From NCBI RefSeq assembly GCF_018408855.1, contig NZ_AP024325.1, positions 434,001 through 498,000 on the forward strand: 64,000 bases of DNA. The letters are read 5' to 3'. The translations under genes and the position numbers were made by a program. Position 1 is the stretch's first letter. Each line of letters begins with the position of its first letter. The stretch is from Caballeronia sp. NK8. Lineage in GTDB: Bacteria > Pseudomonadota > Gammaproteobacteria > Burkholderiales > Burkholderiaceae. Under the pieces are notes generated by a model. That model did not search any database. It had not been told where the DNA came from and worked only from the letters and a program-made list of their open reading frames with translations. Below are positions 49,778 through 57,708 of the stretch, one piece after another.

Positions 49778-50056
49778 TCAGTGATAGTCCTGGTAATCCA
49801 CCAGGACGGCGTCGGTGCCTTCGAACCTGAACGTCATCCGCCAGTTTCCGTTTACGCTCACGGAGTAGTGACCGGCCAGATTGCCGTCCAGTCCGTGCAG
49901 TCTCCAGCCTGGAACGTTCATGTCCTGCGCAGACTGGGCGACATCGAGTTGAGCCAGTTGACGCCTAAGTTTCGACGCGTGATCCGGCCTGATGCCTGCC
50001 TTACTTCCTCGAATGAAAAATTCCTCGAGCCCTTTGTGTCGCCATGACTTGATCAT
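49778..50056 (-). CDS. higB: HigB-type toxin (RelE/ParE superfamily mRNA interferase)
   Basis: A 92-residue toxin: MIKSWRHKGLEEFFIRGSKAGI, then LRRQLAQLDVAQSAQDMNVPGWRLHGLDGNLAGHYSVSVNGNWRMTFRFEG (in parts) and DYQDYH at the end, all features of the HigB/GraT group. It cleaves mRNA on the ribosome. It overlaps nothing and is directly upstream of higA. The spacer upstream carries a palindromic operator candidate. Confidence 0.93.
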   Translation of the reverse strand: MIKSWRHKGLEEFFIRGSKAGIRPDHASKLRRQLAQLDVAQSAQDMNVPGWRLHGLDGNLAGHYSVSVNGNWRMTFRFEGTDAVLVDYQDYH

Positions 50057-50118
50057 GGTCCTCCCAATGCCTGAAAAGATAAGTCATTTGCATTACTCCA
50101 ATGGGCACTGATAGTGGT

Positions 50119-50144
50119 TGTATAGTGTATAGCTGCACTATACA
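50119..50144. promoter_or_regulatory. Palindrome, candidate HigA operator
   Basis: TGTATAGTG (50119-50127) and CACTATACA (50136-50144), perfect 9-bp arms around eight bases, 63 bases upstream of higB. TATAGTGTAT in it also resembles a promoter -10 region, so binding would block transcription. Confidence 0.6.
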
Positions 50145-50319
50145 GATGTTGGCGGACGGCGTCAATGTGAGCGCTCCAGAACGTCACCGCGATCGATGTG
50201 AGTTTTCTGCAATAGGATCTGCTTAATTCTGGGCGACGGCGGTGACCTTAACGCACCCAGATGTGAGAAAAAATCGAGGCCTTTCGGCGTTTCCACCTAT
50301 ATTTACCACCCCTCCAGCA

Positions 50320-50348
50320 GTGGTCTACTCATCACACCAGTTGACCAC
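50320..50348. promoter_or_regulatory. GTGGTC/GACCAC dyad, candidate GntR operator of the apionate operon
   Basis: GTGGTC (50320-50325) and GACCAC (50343-50348) are a perfect inverted pair with 17 bases between, 27 bases before the permease ATG. TGGTC/GACCA half-sites are those of FCD-GntR regulators; a gene of that class ends this operon. Confidence 0.45.
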
Positions 50349-50374
50349 ATCCGTGCGCTAAGTCTGGAGGAGAC

Positions 50375-51718
50375 ATGAACGTTGCAGAAACGCAGTCCGT
50401 CGAGCAATCGGCGATCAGAAAAGTGTCGTGGCGGCTCGTGCCGTTCGTCGCGCTGATGTTCTTCATCAACTTTCTCGACCGGACCGCGATTTCCTTCGCC
50501 GGCCCGAACGGGATGACCAAGGATCTCGGTCTCACCGCCGCGCAATTCGGGTTCGCAGCGGGCGTGTTCTTCATCGGCTATATCGTGCTGGAGATTCCCA
50601 GCAATCTGGCGCTGCACAAGTTCGGCGCGCGCCGCTGGCTCGCGCGCATCATGGTCACGTGGGGCGTCGTCGCGCTGCTGTTCACGTGGGTCAGCAGCAT
50701 CAACGGGCTGTATACGCTGCGCTTTCTGCTGGGCGTCGCTGAAGCAGGCTTCTTCCCCGGCGCGATCCTGTTCCTCAGCATGTGGGTGCCGGCGAAGCAT
50801 CGCAGCCATATTCTCGCGCTGTTCTATCTCGCGCAGCCGCTCACGATCGTCATCGGCGCGCCGCTCGCCGCGCTGCTGATCCAGGCCAACGGGCTGTTCG
50901 ATCTCGCCGGCTGGCGCATCATGTTCTTCGGCGTCGCGATTCCGGCGATTCTCGTCGGCGTGATCGCGTGGTTCTATCTGACCGACAGACCCGCCGACGC
51001 GAAGTGGCTCACGACCGCCGAGCGCGACTGGCTCGTCACGTGTCTGGACGAGGAAGAGCGCGCGAAGGGCGCATCGGCCAAAGGCCACGGCAGTCCGATG
51101 GCCGCGCTGATGAGCGGACGCGTGTGGCTCTTCGCGCTGATGTATTTCGGCCTGATCTACGGTCTCTATGCGCTGGCGTTCTTCCTGCCGACGATCATCG
51201 GCGGCTTCGAGGCGCGCTTCGGCACGCATTTCAACGTGTTCCAGAAAGGCCTGATCACGGCGGTTCCGTACCTGCCCGCCGCGTTCGCGCTGTTCCTGTG
51301 GAGCCGTGACGCGACCAAACGCGGCGTGCGCTCCTGGCATATCGGCGTGCCGGCGCTCGTCGGCGCGTTGAGCGTGCCGCTCGCCATGCAGATGAACTCG
51401 CCCGCCGCGACCATCGCCGTGATCACCGTGACGGCCTGCGCGATCTTCTCCGCGCTGCCGAACTTCTGGGCGCTGCCCGCGCGTTTCCTGTCGGGCGCAG
51501 CCGCCGCGGCGGGCATCGCGCTCATCAACACCGTGGGCAATCTCGCGGGCTTCGTCGCGCCGTACATCACCGGCATGGCGAAGGACGCGACGGGCTCATA
51601 CCAACTGCCGATGCTGATCGTCGGCGCCATGATGCTCATGTCCGCCGCGCTCGCTTTCGCCATCGGACGCACGAGCCAGGAGCGGACGCCGGAAGCCGTC
51701 GCCGCTAACGCACATTAA
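50375..51718 (+). CDS. ACS-family MFS permease (probable aldonate/carboxylate importer)
   Basis: Inner-membrane permease of 447 residues of the anion:cation symporter group (glucarate, tartrate, phthalate permeases). SWRLVPFVALMFFINFLDRTAISFA is the characteristic opening, and GVAEAGFFPGAILFLSMWVPAKHR its central motif. A GGAGGAG site precedes the ATG. It starts an operon with an ApnO-like oxidoisomerase, a RuBisCO-like protein, a DUF1537 kinase and a GntR gene, so D-apionate or a related branched sugar acid is the inferred substrate. Confidence 0.9.
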   Translation: MNVAETQSVEQSAIRKVSWRLVPFVALMFFINFLDRTAISFAGPNGMTKDLGLTAAQFGFAAGVFFIGYIVLEIPSNLALHKFGARRWLARIMVTWGVVALLFTWVSSINGLYTLRFLLGVAEAGFFPGAILFLSMWVPAKHRSHILALFYLAQPLTIVIGAPLAALLIQANGLFDLAGWRIMFFGVAIPAILVGVIAWFYLTDRPADAKWLTTAERDWLVTCLDEEERAKGASAKGHGSPMAALMSGRVWLFALMYFGLIYGLYALAFFLPTIIGGFEARFGTHFNVFQKGLITAVPYLPAAFALFLWSRDATKRGVRSWHIGVPALVGALSVPLAMQMNSPAATIAVITVTACAIFSALPNFWALPARFLSGAAAAAGIALINTVGNLAGFVAPYITGMAKDATGSYQLPMLIVGAMMLMSAALAFAIGRTSQERTPEAVAANAH

Positions 51719-51737
51719 ACACATTGGAGATATCGAC

Positions 51738-52568
51738 ATGAAGGAAAAGATCGCGTTGTTCGGAGCTGGCGGCAAGATGGGCGTGCGCCTCTCCAGCAAT
51801 CTGCTGAAGTCGGATTATCGCGTCGCGCACGTCGAACCGGGCGCGGCCGGACAGAAGCGCCTGAAGGATGAACTGGGCATCGAATGCGTGTCCGCCGATG
51901 CCGCGCTCGACGGCGCACAAGTGGTGATCCTGGCCGTGCCCGATACGCTGATCGGCAAGCTCTCGCACGAGATCGCGCCGAAGCTTACGCCCGGCACGAT
52001 GGTCATGACACTCGATGCCGCCGCGCCGTTCGCCGGCCACCTTCCGGACCGCAAGGACCTGACGTACTTCGTCGCGCATCCGTGCCATCCGATCATCTTC
52101 AACTACGACCTCGACGAAAAGTCAGTGCACGATCACTTCGGCGGCGCGCACGCGAAGCAGTCGATCGTCAGCGCGCTGATGCAAGGGCCGGAGGAAGCGT
52201 TCGATCTCGGCGAGGCCGTCGCGAAGGTGATCTATGCGCCGATCCTGCGTTCGTATCGCCTGACCGTCGATCAGATGGCGATCCTGGAGCCGGGTCTGTC
52301 GGAAACGATCTGCGCGACGCTGCTGTACGTGATGCGCGAGGCGATGGATGAAACCATCAAGCGCGGCGTGCCGGAGCAGGCCGCGCGCGACTTTCTGCTC
52401 GGCCACATGAACATTCTCGGCGCGGTGATCTTCAACGAGATTCCCGGGGCGTTCTCCGATGCGTGCAACAAGGCGATCGAGTTCGGCAAGCCGCGTCTGA
52501 TGCGCGACGACTGGAAGAACGTGTTCGACCGCGAGGAGATCGCGGAAAGCATCCGCCGTATTACCTGA
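51738..52568 (+). CDS. apnO: NAD(P)-binding oxidoisomerase, D-apionate oxidoisomerase (ApnO)-like
   Basis: A 276-residue Rossmann-fold protein: IALFGAGGKMGVRLSSNL at the N-terminus, then VVILAVPDTLIGKLSHEI and an all-helical C-terminal domain like that of 6-phosphogluconate dehydrogenases. Domain plan and neighbours (RuBisCO-like protein and DUF1537 kinase) match ApnO, which oxidises and rearranges D-apionate to 3-oxo-isoapionate in the apiose acid pathways described from RuBisCO-like protein studies. 19 bases after the permease stop. Assignment rests mainly on context. Confidence 0.72.
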   Translation: MKEKIALFGAGGKMGVRLSSNLLKSDYRVAHVEPGAAGQKRLKDELGIECVSADAALDGAQVVILAVPDTLIGKLSHEIAPKLTPGTMVMTLDAAAPFAGHLPDRKDLTYFVAHPCHPIIFNYDLDEKSVHDHFGGAHAKQSIVSALMQGPEEAFDLGEAVAKVIYAPILRSYRLTVDQMAILEPGLSETICATLLYVMREAMDETIKRGVPEQAARDFLLGHMNILGAVIFNEIPGAFSDACNKAIEFGKPRLMRDDWKNVFDREEIAESIRRIT

Positions 52569-52583
52569 AACGAGGAACTGACC

Positions 52584-53828
52584 GTGACCGAACGCATCCA
52601 CGCCACTTACTGGCTCGAAACCGGCGTCGACCCGCGCATTGCCGCCGAGACGATCGCGGGCGAGCAATCGAGCGGCACCTTCATCGCGCTGCCCAACGAG
52701 ACGCCCGAGCTGAAGGCGCGTTCGGGCGCGCGCGTCGAACGGCTCGACGTGCTGGGACACAGCGAGACGCCGAGTCTGCCGGGCGGCGCGGCATCGGCGC
52801 GCTACACGCAGTGCGTGCTGGAGCTGTCATGGCCGATCGAAAACTTCGGCGCATCGCTGCCGAACCTGATGTCGACCATCGCGGGCAATCTGTTCGAGCT
52901 GCGGCAGGTGTCGGGCTTGCGTCTCACCGGCTTGCGCCTGCCCGCATCGTTCGCGGCGGCGTATCCGGGTCCGGCGTTCGGCATCGAGGGCACCCGCAAG
53001 CTGTCGGGCGTGACACACGGGCCGCTCATCGGCACGATCATCAAGCCGAGCGTCGGGCTCTCGCCCGAGGAAACCGCGGAGCAGGTGAAGGCGCTTGTCG
53101 CGGGCGGCATCGATTTCATCAAGGATGACGAACTACAGGCCGACGGCTCGCATTGCCCGTTCGATGAACGCGTGCGCGCGGTGATGCGCGTCGTGAACGA
53201 TCACGCCGAGCGCACCGGCAAGAAGGTGATGGTCGCGTTCAACGTGACCGGCGATCTCGACCAGATGAAGCGTCGTCACGATCTCGTGCTCGAACAGGGC
53301 GGCACGTGCGTGATGGCGGTGCTCAATTCGATCGGTCTCGTCGGCATGACCGAGTTGCGCAAGCACAGTCAGTTGCCGATTCACGCGCATCGCGCGGGCT
53401 GGGGCTATCTGACGCGCGCCGAAGCGCTCGGCTGGGACTACGCGCCGTGGCAGATGCTGTGGCGTCTCGCGGGCGCGGACCATCTGCACGTGAACGGCTT
53501 GCGCAACAAGTTCAGCGAGTCGGATGAAAGCGTGATCGCGGCGGCGCGCGCGGTCTTGTCGCCGGTGATGGACGAAGCGCCGCTGACCGCGATGCCCGTC
53601 TTCAGTTCGGGCCAGACCGGTTTGCAGGCGGCCGATACGTATGCGGCGATCGGCTGCGCGGATTTGATCCACACGGCGGGCGGCGGCATCTTCGGTCATC
53701 CGGGCGGCGTGGCGGCGGGCGTCGAGGCGTTGCGCGAGGCGTGGGTCGCGGCGATCGAAGGCGTGCCGCTCGCGCGTCATGCCGAGCGCAATCCGGCATT
53801 GAAGGCCGCACTGGAGTTCTGGAAATGA
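52584..53828 (+). CDS. RuBisCO-like protein, probable 3-oxo-isoapionate-4-phosphate enzyme (OiaX/OiaT type)
   Basis: A 414-residue form IV RuBisCO-like protein. Key positions are kept: Lys154 (IIKPSVGL), the carbamylatable Lys180 with metal ligands Asp182 and Glu183 (GGIDFIKDDELQADG), His269-Arg270 (HAHRAGWG), Ser-Ser-Gly 341-343 and GGGIFGHPGG 366-375 for phosphate binding. With ApnO-like and kinase neighbours it should act on 3-oxo-isoapionate 4-phosphate, as decarboxylase (OiaX) or transcarboxylase/hydrolase (OiaT). No erythrulose-phosphate enzymes are near, which leans to OiaT (3-phosphoglycerate and glycolate). GTG start with GAGGAAC. Not a CO2-fixing enzyme. Confidence 0.88.
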   Translation: MTERIHATYWLETGVDPRIAAETIAGEQSSGTFIALPNETPELKARSGARVERLDVLGHSETPSLPGGAASARYTQCVLELSWPIENFGASLPNLMSTIAGNLFELRQVSGLRLTGLRLPASFAAAYPGPAFGIEGTRKLSGVTHGPLIGTIIKPSVGLSPEETAEQVKALVAGGIDFIKDDELQADGSHCPFDERVRAVMRVVNDHAERTGKKVMVAFNVTGDLDQMKRRHDLVLEQGGTCVMAVLNSIGLVGMTELRKHSQLPIHAHRAGWGYLTRAEALGWDYAPWQMLWRLAGADHLHVNGLRNKFSESDESVIAAARAVLSPVMDEAPLTAMPVFSSGQTGLQAADTYAAIGCADLIHTAGGGIFGHPGGVAAGVEALREAWVAAIEGVPLARHAERNPALKAALEFWK

Positions 53829-55204
53829 GCACGCAATGGCCCGATGGCCTGCTGCTCGCGTATTACGGCGACGACTTCACGGGTTCCACCGACGCGATGG
53901 AAGCGCTGAGCGCCGCCGGCGTCCCGACGCTGCTCTGTCTGCAAGCGCCGACGCCCGAGCTGCTCGCGCGCTTTCCCGACGTGCGCTGCGTCGGGCTGGC
54001 GGGATCGTCGCGCGGGCGCAGTCCGCAATGGATGGACGACGAATTGCCGCGCGCTTTCGCGAGCCTCGCGGCACTGGGCGCGCCGATCCTGCAATACAAG
54101 GTCTGCTCGACTTTCGATTCATCGCCGCACACTGGCTCGATCGGCCGCGCGATCGATATCGGCGTCACGCGGATGCGCGGCAAGTGGTCGCCGATGATCG
54201 TCGGCGCGCCGCGTCTGAAGCGCTATCAGGCGTTCGGCAATCTGTTCGCGGCGGTGGATGGCGAAGGCTATCGGCTCGACCGTCATCCGACGATGTCGCG
54301 TCATCCCGTCACGCCGATGAACGAAGCGGACTTGCGCGTGCATTTGCGGCAGCAAACGCAGCGGCGCATCGAACTGATCGATTTCGTGCGGCTGCGTTCG
54401 CCCGATGTTCGCGAACGCCTGAACGCGCTGACGAATGACGATGCGCCCATCGTCATGATCGACGTGCTCGACGAAGAGACGCTCGCCGCCGCCGGCAAGC
54501 TCGTCTGGGAAGGGCGCGGCGAGGGCGTGTTCACGGCGTCGTCGTCGGGATTGCAATATGCGCTCGCGGCGCACTGGCGCTCGCAAGGCCTCGTGCCGCA
54601 GACGCCTGGACTGCCCGACGCATCCGCCGTCGATGTCATCGCCGCCGTCAGCGGAAGCTGCTCGCCGGTGACGGCCGGGCAGATTCGCTGGGCGCGCGAC
54701 AACGGCTTTCGCGTCGAGCGGCTTGAACTGCGCCGCGCGCTCGATGCGCGTGCGCGCGAAGCCGAGATCGAACGCGTGGTCGGCGTCGCGGCGCAAGCCG
54801 TGAGGGAAGGTCGCAGCCCGCTCGTGTTCAGCGCCGAAGGCCCGGACGATCCCGCCGTGCTCGCTTTCGACGACATCGCATCGGACGCCGGCCTGAGCCG
54901 CGCCGAAGCTGCGCGCCGCGTCGGCGAAACGCTCGCCGACGTCATGCGCCGGTTGCTCGATCGCGCGCCGTTGCGCCGCGTCGTCGTCGCGGGCGGCGAC
55001 AGCTCGGGCGAAGTGGCGAGCACGCTGGGCATCGGCGCATTGAGCGTCGCGGCGGGCATGGCGCCGGGCGCGCCGCTGTGCCGCGCATGGTCCGACGATC
55101 CCGCGCGCGACGGCCTCGAAATCGTGCTGAAAGGCGGGCAGATCGGCGGCGTGTCTTTCTTCGGCAACGTGCGCGACGGCGCTTCGCGCGCGGCTTCTTC
55201 GTGA
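53825..55204 (+). CDS. oiaK: DUF1537 four-carbon acid sugar kinase, 3-oxo-isoapionate kinase (OiaK)-like
   Basis: ATP-dependent kinase of 459 residues of the four-carbon acid sugar kinase family. N-terminal domain LLAYYGDDFTGSTDAMEALSAAGV carries the substrate Asp residues, and the C-terminal nucleotide-binding domain has VAAVSGSCSPVTAGQI and VVVAGGDSSGEVASTLGI. It overlaps the RuBisCO-like gene by ATGA. In this operon it would phosphorylate 3-oxo-isoapionate before the RuBisCO-like step. A tetronate-type kinase is the alternative if the pathway is different. Confidence 0.85.
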   Translation: MSTQWPDGLLLAYYGDDFTGSTDAMEALSAAGVPTLLCLQAPTPELLARFPDVRCVGLAGSSRGRSPQWMDDELPRAFASLAALGAPILQYKVCSTFDSSPHTGSIGRAIDIGVTRMRGKWSPMIVGAPRLKRYQAFGNLFAAVDGEGYRLDRHPTMSRHPVTPMNEADLRVHLRQQTQRRIELIDFVRLRSPDVRERLNALTNDDAPIVMIDVLDEETLAAAGKLVWEGRGEGVFTASSSGLQYALAAHWRSQGLVPQTPGLPDASAVDVIAAVSGSCSPVTAGQIRWARDNGFRVERLELRRALDARAREAEIERVVGVAAQAVREGRSPLVFSAEGPDDPAVLAFDDIASDAGLSRAEAARRVGETLADVMRRLLDRAPLRRVVVAGGDSSGEVASTLGIGALSVAAGMAPGAPLCRAWSDDPARDGLEIVLKGGQIGGVSFFGNVRDGASRAASS

Positions 55205-55244
55205 TAAGGTCGGCGCGAAGAATCATCGAAGACGGGCAATTCCG

Positions 55245-55952
55245 ATGGCGGACATCATTCAGCGGCGCAAGCTGTATCAGGACGTACTGGACCGGTTGAT
55301 GGAGCGCATCCGCTCGGGCGAGATCGCGCCCGGCGCGCAGCTTCCGTCCGAGCGCGAATTGATGGAAGCCTATGGCGTGGGACGTCCGGCGATCCGCGAG
55401 GCCTTGCAGACGCTGGAGCGCTCCGGCATCGTCGAGATCGCGCATGGCGAGCGCGCGCGTGTGGTCGTGCCGACCGCGCAGAGCCTCATCGCGCAGATCG
55501 CCATCGGCACGATGCATCTGCTGCGCACGCAACCGGACATGCTCGAACATCTGAAAGCGGCGCGGCTTTTTCTCGAAACCGGCACGGCGCGCATGGCGGC
55601 CGGGAAGGCGTCGGACGAGGACATCGCGCGGCTCGTGCAGCGGGTCGAGGCGCAGCGCGCGGCGGTCGATGATCGCGACGAATTCCTCGCCTGCGACATG
55701 GCGTTTCATCGCGAGATCGCGCACATCACGGGCAATCCGATCTATCCGTCGATCGTCGAATCCATCTTCAACTGGGCGTCCGAATACTATCGGCCGATGG
55801 TGCGCGCGCCCGGCGCCGAATCGTTGACGCTTGCGGAGCACGAACGCATCGTCGAAGCGATTGCGTCGCGCGACGGCGACGCGGCAGCCGCCGCGATGCA
55901 CGCGCATCTGTCGCGCGCGAGCGCGCTGTACGGCACGCTCATCACGTCCTGA
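55245..55952 (+). CDS. GntR-family regulator, FCD subfamily, of the apionate operon
   Basis: Regulator of 235 residues. N-terminal winged helix LMERIRSGEIAPGAQLPSERELMEAYGVGRPAIREALQTLERSGI (in parts) is of the NanR/FadR kind, followed by an FCD domain with DMAFHREIAHITGNP. It follows the kinase gene by 40 bases and overlaps the convergent LysR by 11. Probable repressor acting on the GTGGTC/GACCAC dyad at the operon front, with a sugar acid as inducer. Confidence 0.88.
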   Translation: MADIIQRRKLYQDVLDRLMERIRSGEIAPGAQLPSERELMEAYGVGRPAIREALQTLERSGIVEIAHGERARVVVPTAQSLIAQIAIGTMHLLRTQPDMLEHLKAARLFLETGTARMAAGKASDEDIARLVQRVEAQRAAVDDRDEFLACDMAFHREIAHITGNPIYPSIVESIFNWASEYYRPMVRAPGAESLTLAEHERIVEAIASRDGDAAAAAMHAHLSRASALYGTLITS

Positions 55953-56871
55953 GCGCAGCGTTCTCGCGCGAGCGCAGGAACGCGGTCATCTCCTTCAGGC
56001 TCTCGTTCATTTCCTCGATCAGCCAGCGCTCAAGCTGCGCGACGTCGGCGTGCGCGCGCAGATGCGGCGCGACCCACAGCACGAGCTGGCGCGGCCCCGG
56101 CGCGAAGCCGAACGGCGCGACGAGCTTGCCGGAGACGAGGTCGTTCATCACCAGCATCTGCGGCACGAGTGCGACGCCGAGCCCGCACACGGCGGCCTGG
56201 ATCAGCAGATAAAAGTGCTCGTAGGCATCCGCGCTCGCGCCGGCAACGGGCGCGATGTCGGTCGCGCGATACCAGTCCGCCCACGCCTCGGGACGCGTGC
56301 GCGTGGCAAGCAGCTTCGCGCGCGCGAGATCGGCGGGCGTCGCGAGGCCGATCGACTGCGCGTAATCGGGCGAGCACACCGGCCCGATCCATTCGTCGAT
56401 GAGCGTGCGCGTGAGCGCGTCCTTCGGCGGCTCGATCGTGCTCGCGCGGATCGCAACGCTGATCTTGTCGCGCACGAAATCGATCTGGTCGTAGTTCATG
56501 TTGAACTTCAGCTCGGTCTGCGGATAGCGCCGGTGAAAGCCGGCGATGCGCGGAATCAGCCAGTTCATCATGATGGTCGCGGAGCACGACAGCGTGAGCG
56601 GCTCGGGCTTGAGCTGCTCGATGCTCGCGTCGATGAGGTTGAATGCCGTCGTGAGGCCTTCGGCGAGGCGCCTGCCTTCGGGCGTCGGGTCCGACGACTG
56701 CGCCGAGCGCACCAGCAGCGTGAGGCCGAGCGTGTCCTCCAGCGCCTTCACCTGCCGGCTGATCGCGCCGTGCGTGACGCACAGTTCCTGCGCGGCGAGC
56801 GTCATGCTGCGCAGGCGCGCCACGGCCTCGAACGCGCGCAGGGCGTTCAGCGAAGGGCGCGGGGTCTGCAT
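55942..56871 (-). CDS. LysR-family regulator (GcvA-like)
   Basis: Regulator of 309 residues starting MQTPRPSLNALRAFEAVARLRSMTLAAQELCVTHGAISRQVKALE (in parts), the GcvA/AmpR-type N-terminus. The effector domain includes CSATIMMNWLIPRIAGFHRRYP. It has no obvious target next door: the divergent neighbour is the DUF4148 gene, 256 bases away. Its 3' end overlaps that of the GntR gene. Confidence 0.88.
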   Translation of the reverse strand: MQTPRPSLNALRAFEAVARLRSMTLAAQELCVTHGAISRQVKALEDTLGLTLLVRSAQSSDPTPEGRRLAEGLTTAFNLIDASIEQLKPEPLTLSCSATIMMNWLIPRIAGFHRRYPQTELKFNMNYDQIDFVRDKISVAIRASTIEPPKDALTRTLIDEWIGPVCSPDYAQSIGLATPADLARAKLLATRTRPEAWADWYRATDIAPVAGASADAYEHFYLLIQAAVCGLGVALVPQMLVMNDLVSGKLVAPFGFAPGPRQLVLWVAPHLRAHADVAQLERWLIEEMNESLKEMTAFLRSRENAALRT

Positions 56872-57127
56872 GGGTCTCCTCCGTCGATGGTCTCGATTGT
56901 TTCCCGTCGCGATACGGACACGCCGATTGTAGACGGCGCGCGGGGCCGGGCGGCGTCTTTGTATCGCACTGTATCTGCGGCGAATGCCGACATACGGCGT
57001 TTCATAACGCGCGTTTCGCGAAACATGCCGGATACGTCCGGCGGTTCTAATACTTTCAAGCCGAACGATCCGAAACACACGGCGGATCGGCAAGACGGCC
57101 TTCCATCACAATCTCCGGAGGTAAATC

Positions 57128-57436
57128 ATGAAAGTCATTCAATCGCTGATCGTCGCTGCCGCTGTCGCCATTCCGGCTCTTTCGTTCGCGCAGTCGAACC
57201 AGCCGATTACCCGTGCCGAGGTGCGCGCGCAACTCGTCGAACTGCAAAAGGCGGGCTACAACCCCGCGAGCGACCAGACGCAATACCCGCGCAACATCCA
57301 GGCCGCGCAGGCGCGTGTCGATGCGGCCCACGGCCTGACCGCGTACGGCGCGCCGGCGGGCGGCAGCGTCGCGTCGGGTGCGCGCTCGACGGACGCGGAC
57401 GTCATCGGTCTCGGACCGGTTTTCGCGAAGCCGTAA
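57128..57436 (+). CDS. DUF4148 small secreted protein
   Basis: A 102-residue protein with signal peptide MKVIQSLIVAAAVAIPALSFA. The mature part opens QSNQPITRAEVRAQLVELQKAGYNP, the DUF4148 signature, followed by YPRNIQAAQARV. It is a typical Burkholderiales periplasmic family of unknown function, often stress-induced and present in many copies. CTCCGGAGG precedes the ATG. It has its own strong stem-loop downstream. Confidence 0.9.
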   Translation: MKVIQSLIVAAAVAIPALSFAQSNQPITRAEVRAQLVELQKAGYNPASDQTQYPRNIQAAQARVDAAHGLTAYGAPAGGSVASGARSTDADVIGLGPVFAKP

Positions 57437-57460
57437 GCGCGGGGGTTCAGCCATCTTCGC

Positions 57461-57495
57461 AAGCCCGGACGGATCGACCGTCCGGGCTTGATACG
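57461..57495 (+). terminator. Terminator after DUF4148 gene
   Basis: Perfect 12-bp stem AAGCCCGGACGG (57461-57472) and CCGTCCGGGCTT (57478-57489), five-base loop, followed by a weak T-rich stretch. Confidence 0.75.
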
Positions 57496-57526
57496 TTTCT
57501 GTGAATAGCGTATTACCCTTCGAACT

Positions 57527-57591
57527 TATCGCCATGCAGGCGATACACTCTTGCGGGAAAATCTCATTTTTTGACCGGATGTGACATCCGG
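57527..57591. promoter_or_regulatory. Two palindromes upstream of the KfrA-like gene
   Basis: TATCGCC-ATGCA-GGCGATA (57527-57545) and CCGGATGT-G-ACATCCGG (57575-57591), both perfect. KfrA proteins repress themselves from upstream inverted repeats, so these are good operator candidates. Confidence 0.5.
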
Positions 57592-57708
57592 CCAAAGGGA
57601 AGGGCGCGGAAAATGGGTATCATCCCTGTCCGCCCCGCGCGGATTGAGCCGAATGTAACAACGTATCGCAGTTTTTTGAGTGCGACGCCACTGATTTTCG
57701 AGGCGCTT

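Larger units (their letters stand above)
50057..50374. other. Divergent promoter region between higBA and the apionate operon
   Basis: 318 bases without a gene. It contains two separate palindromes, one near higB (50119-50144) and one near the permease start (50320-50348), listed separately. Confidence 0.6.

Noticed and set aside
52584..53828. A CO2-fixing RuBisCO large subunit
   Set aside because: Form IV-like length and sequence, no small subunit or phosphoribulokinase, and a sugar-acid catabolic context.
52584..53828. MtnW-type RuBisCO-like enolase of the methionine salvage pathway
   Set aside because: No mtn genes nearby; ApnO-like and DUF1537 kinase neighbours point to the apionate route.
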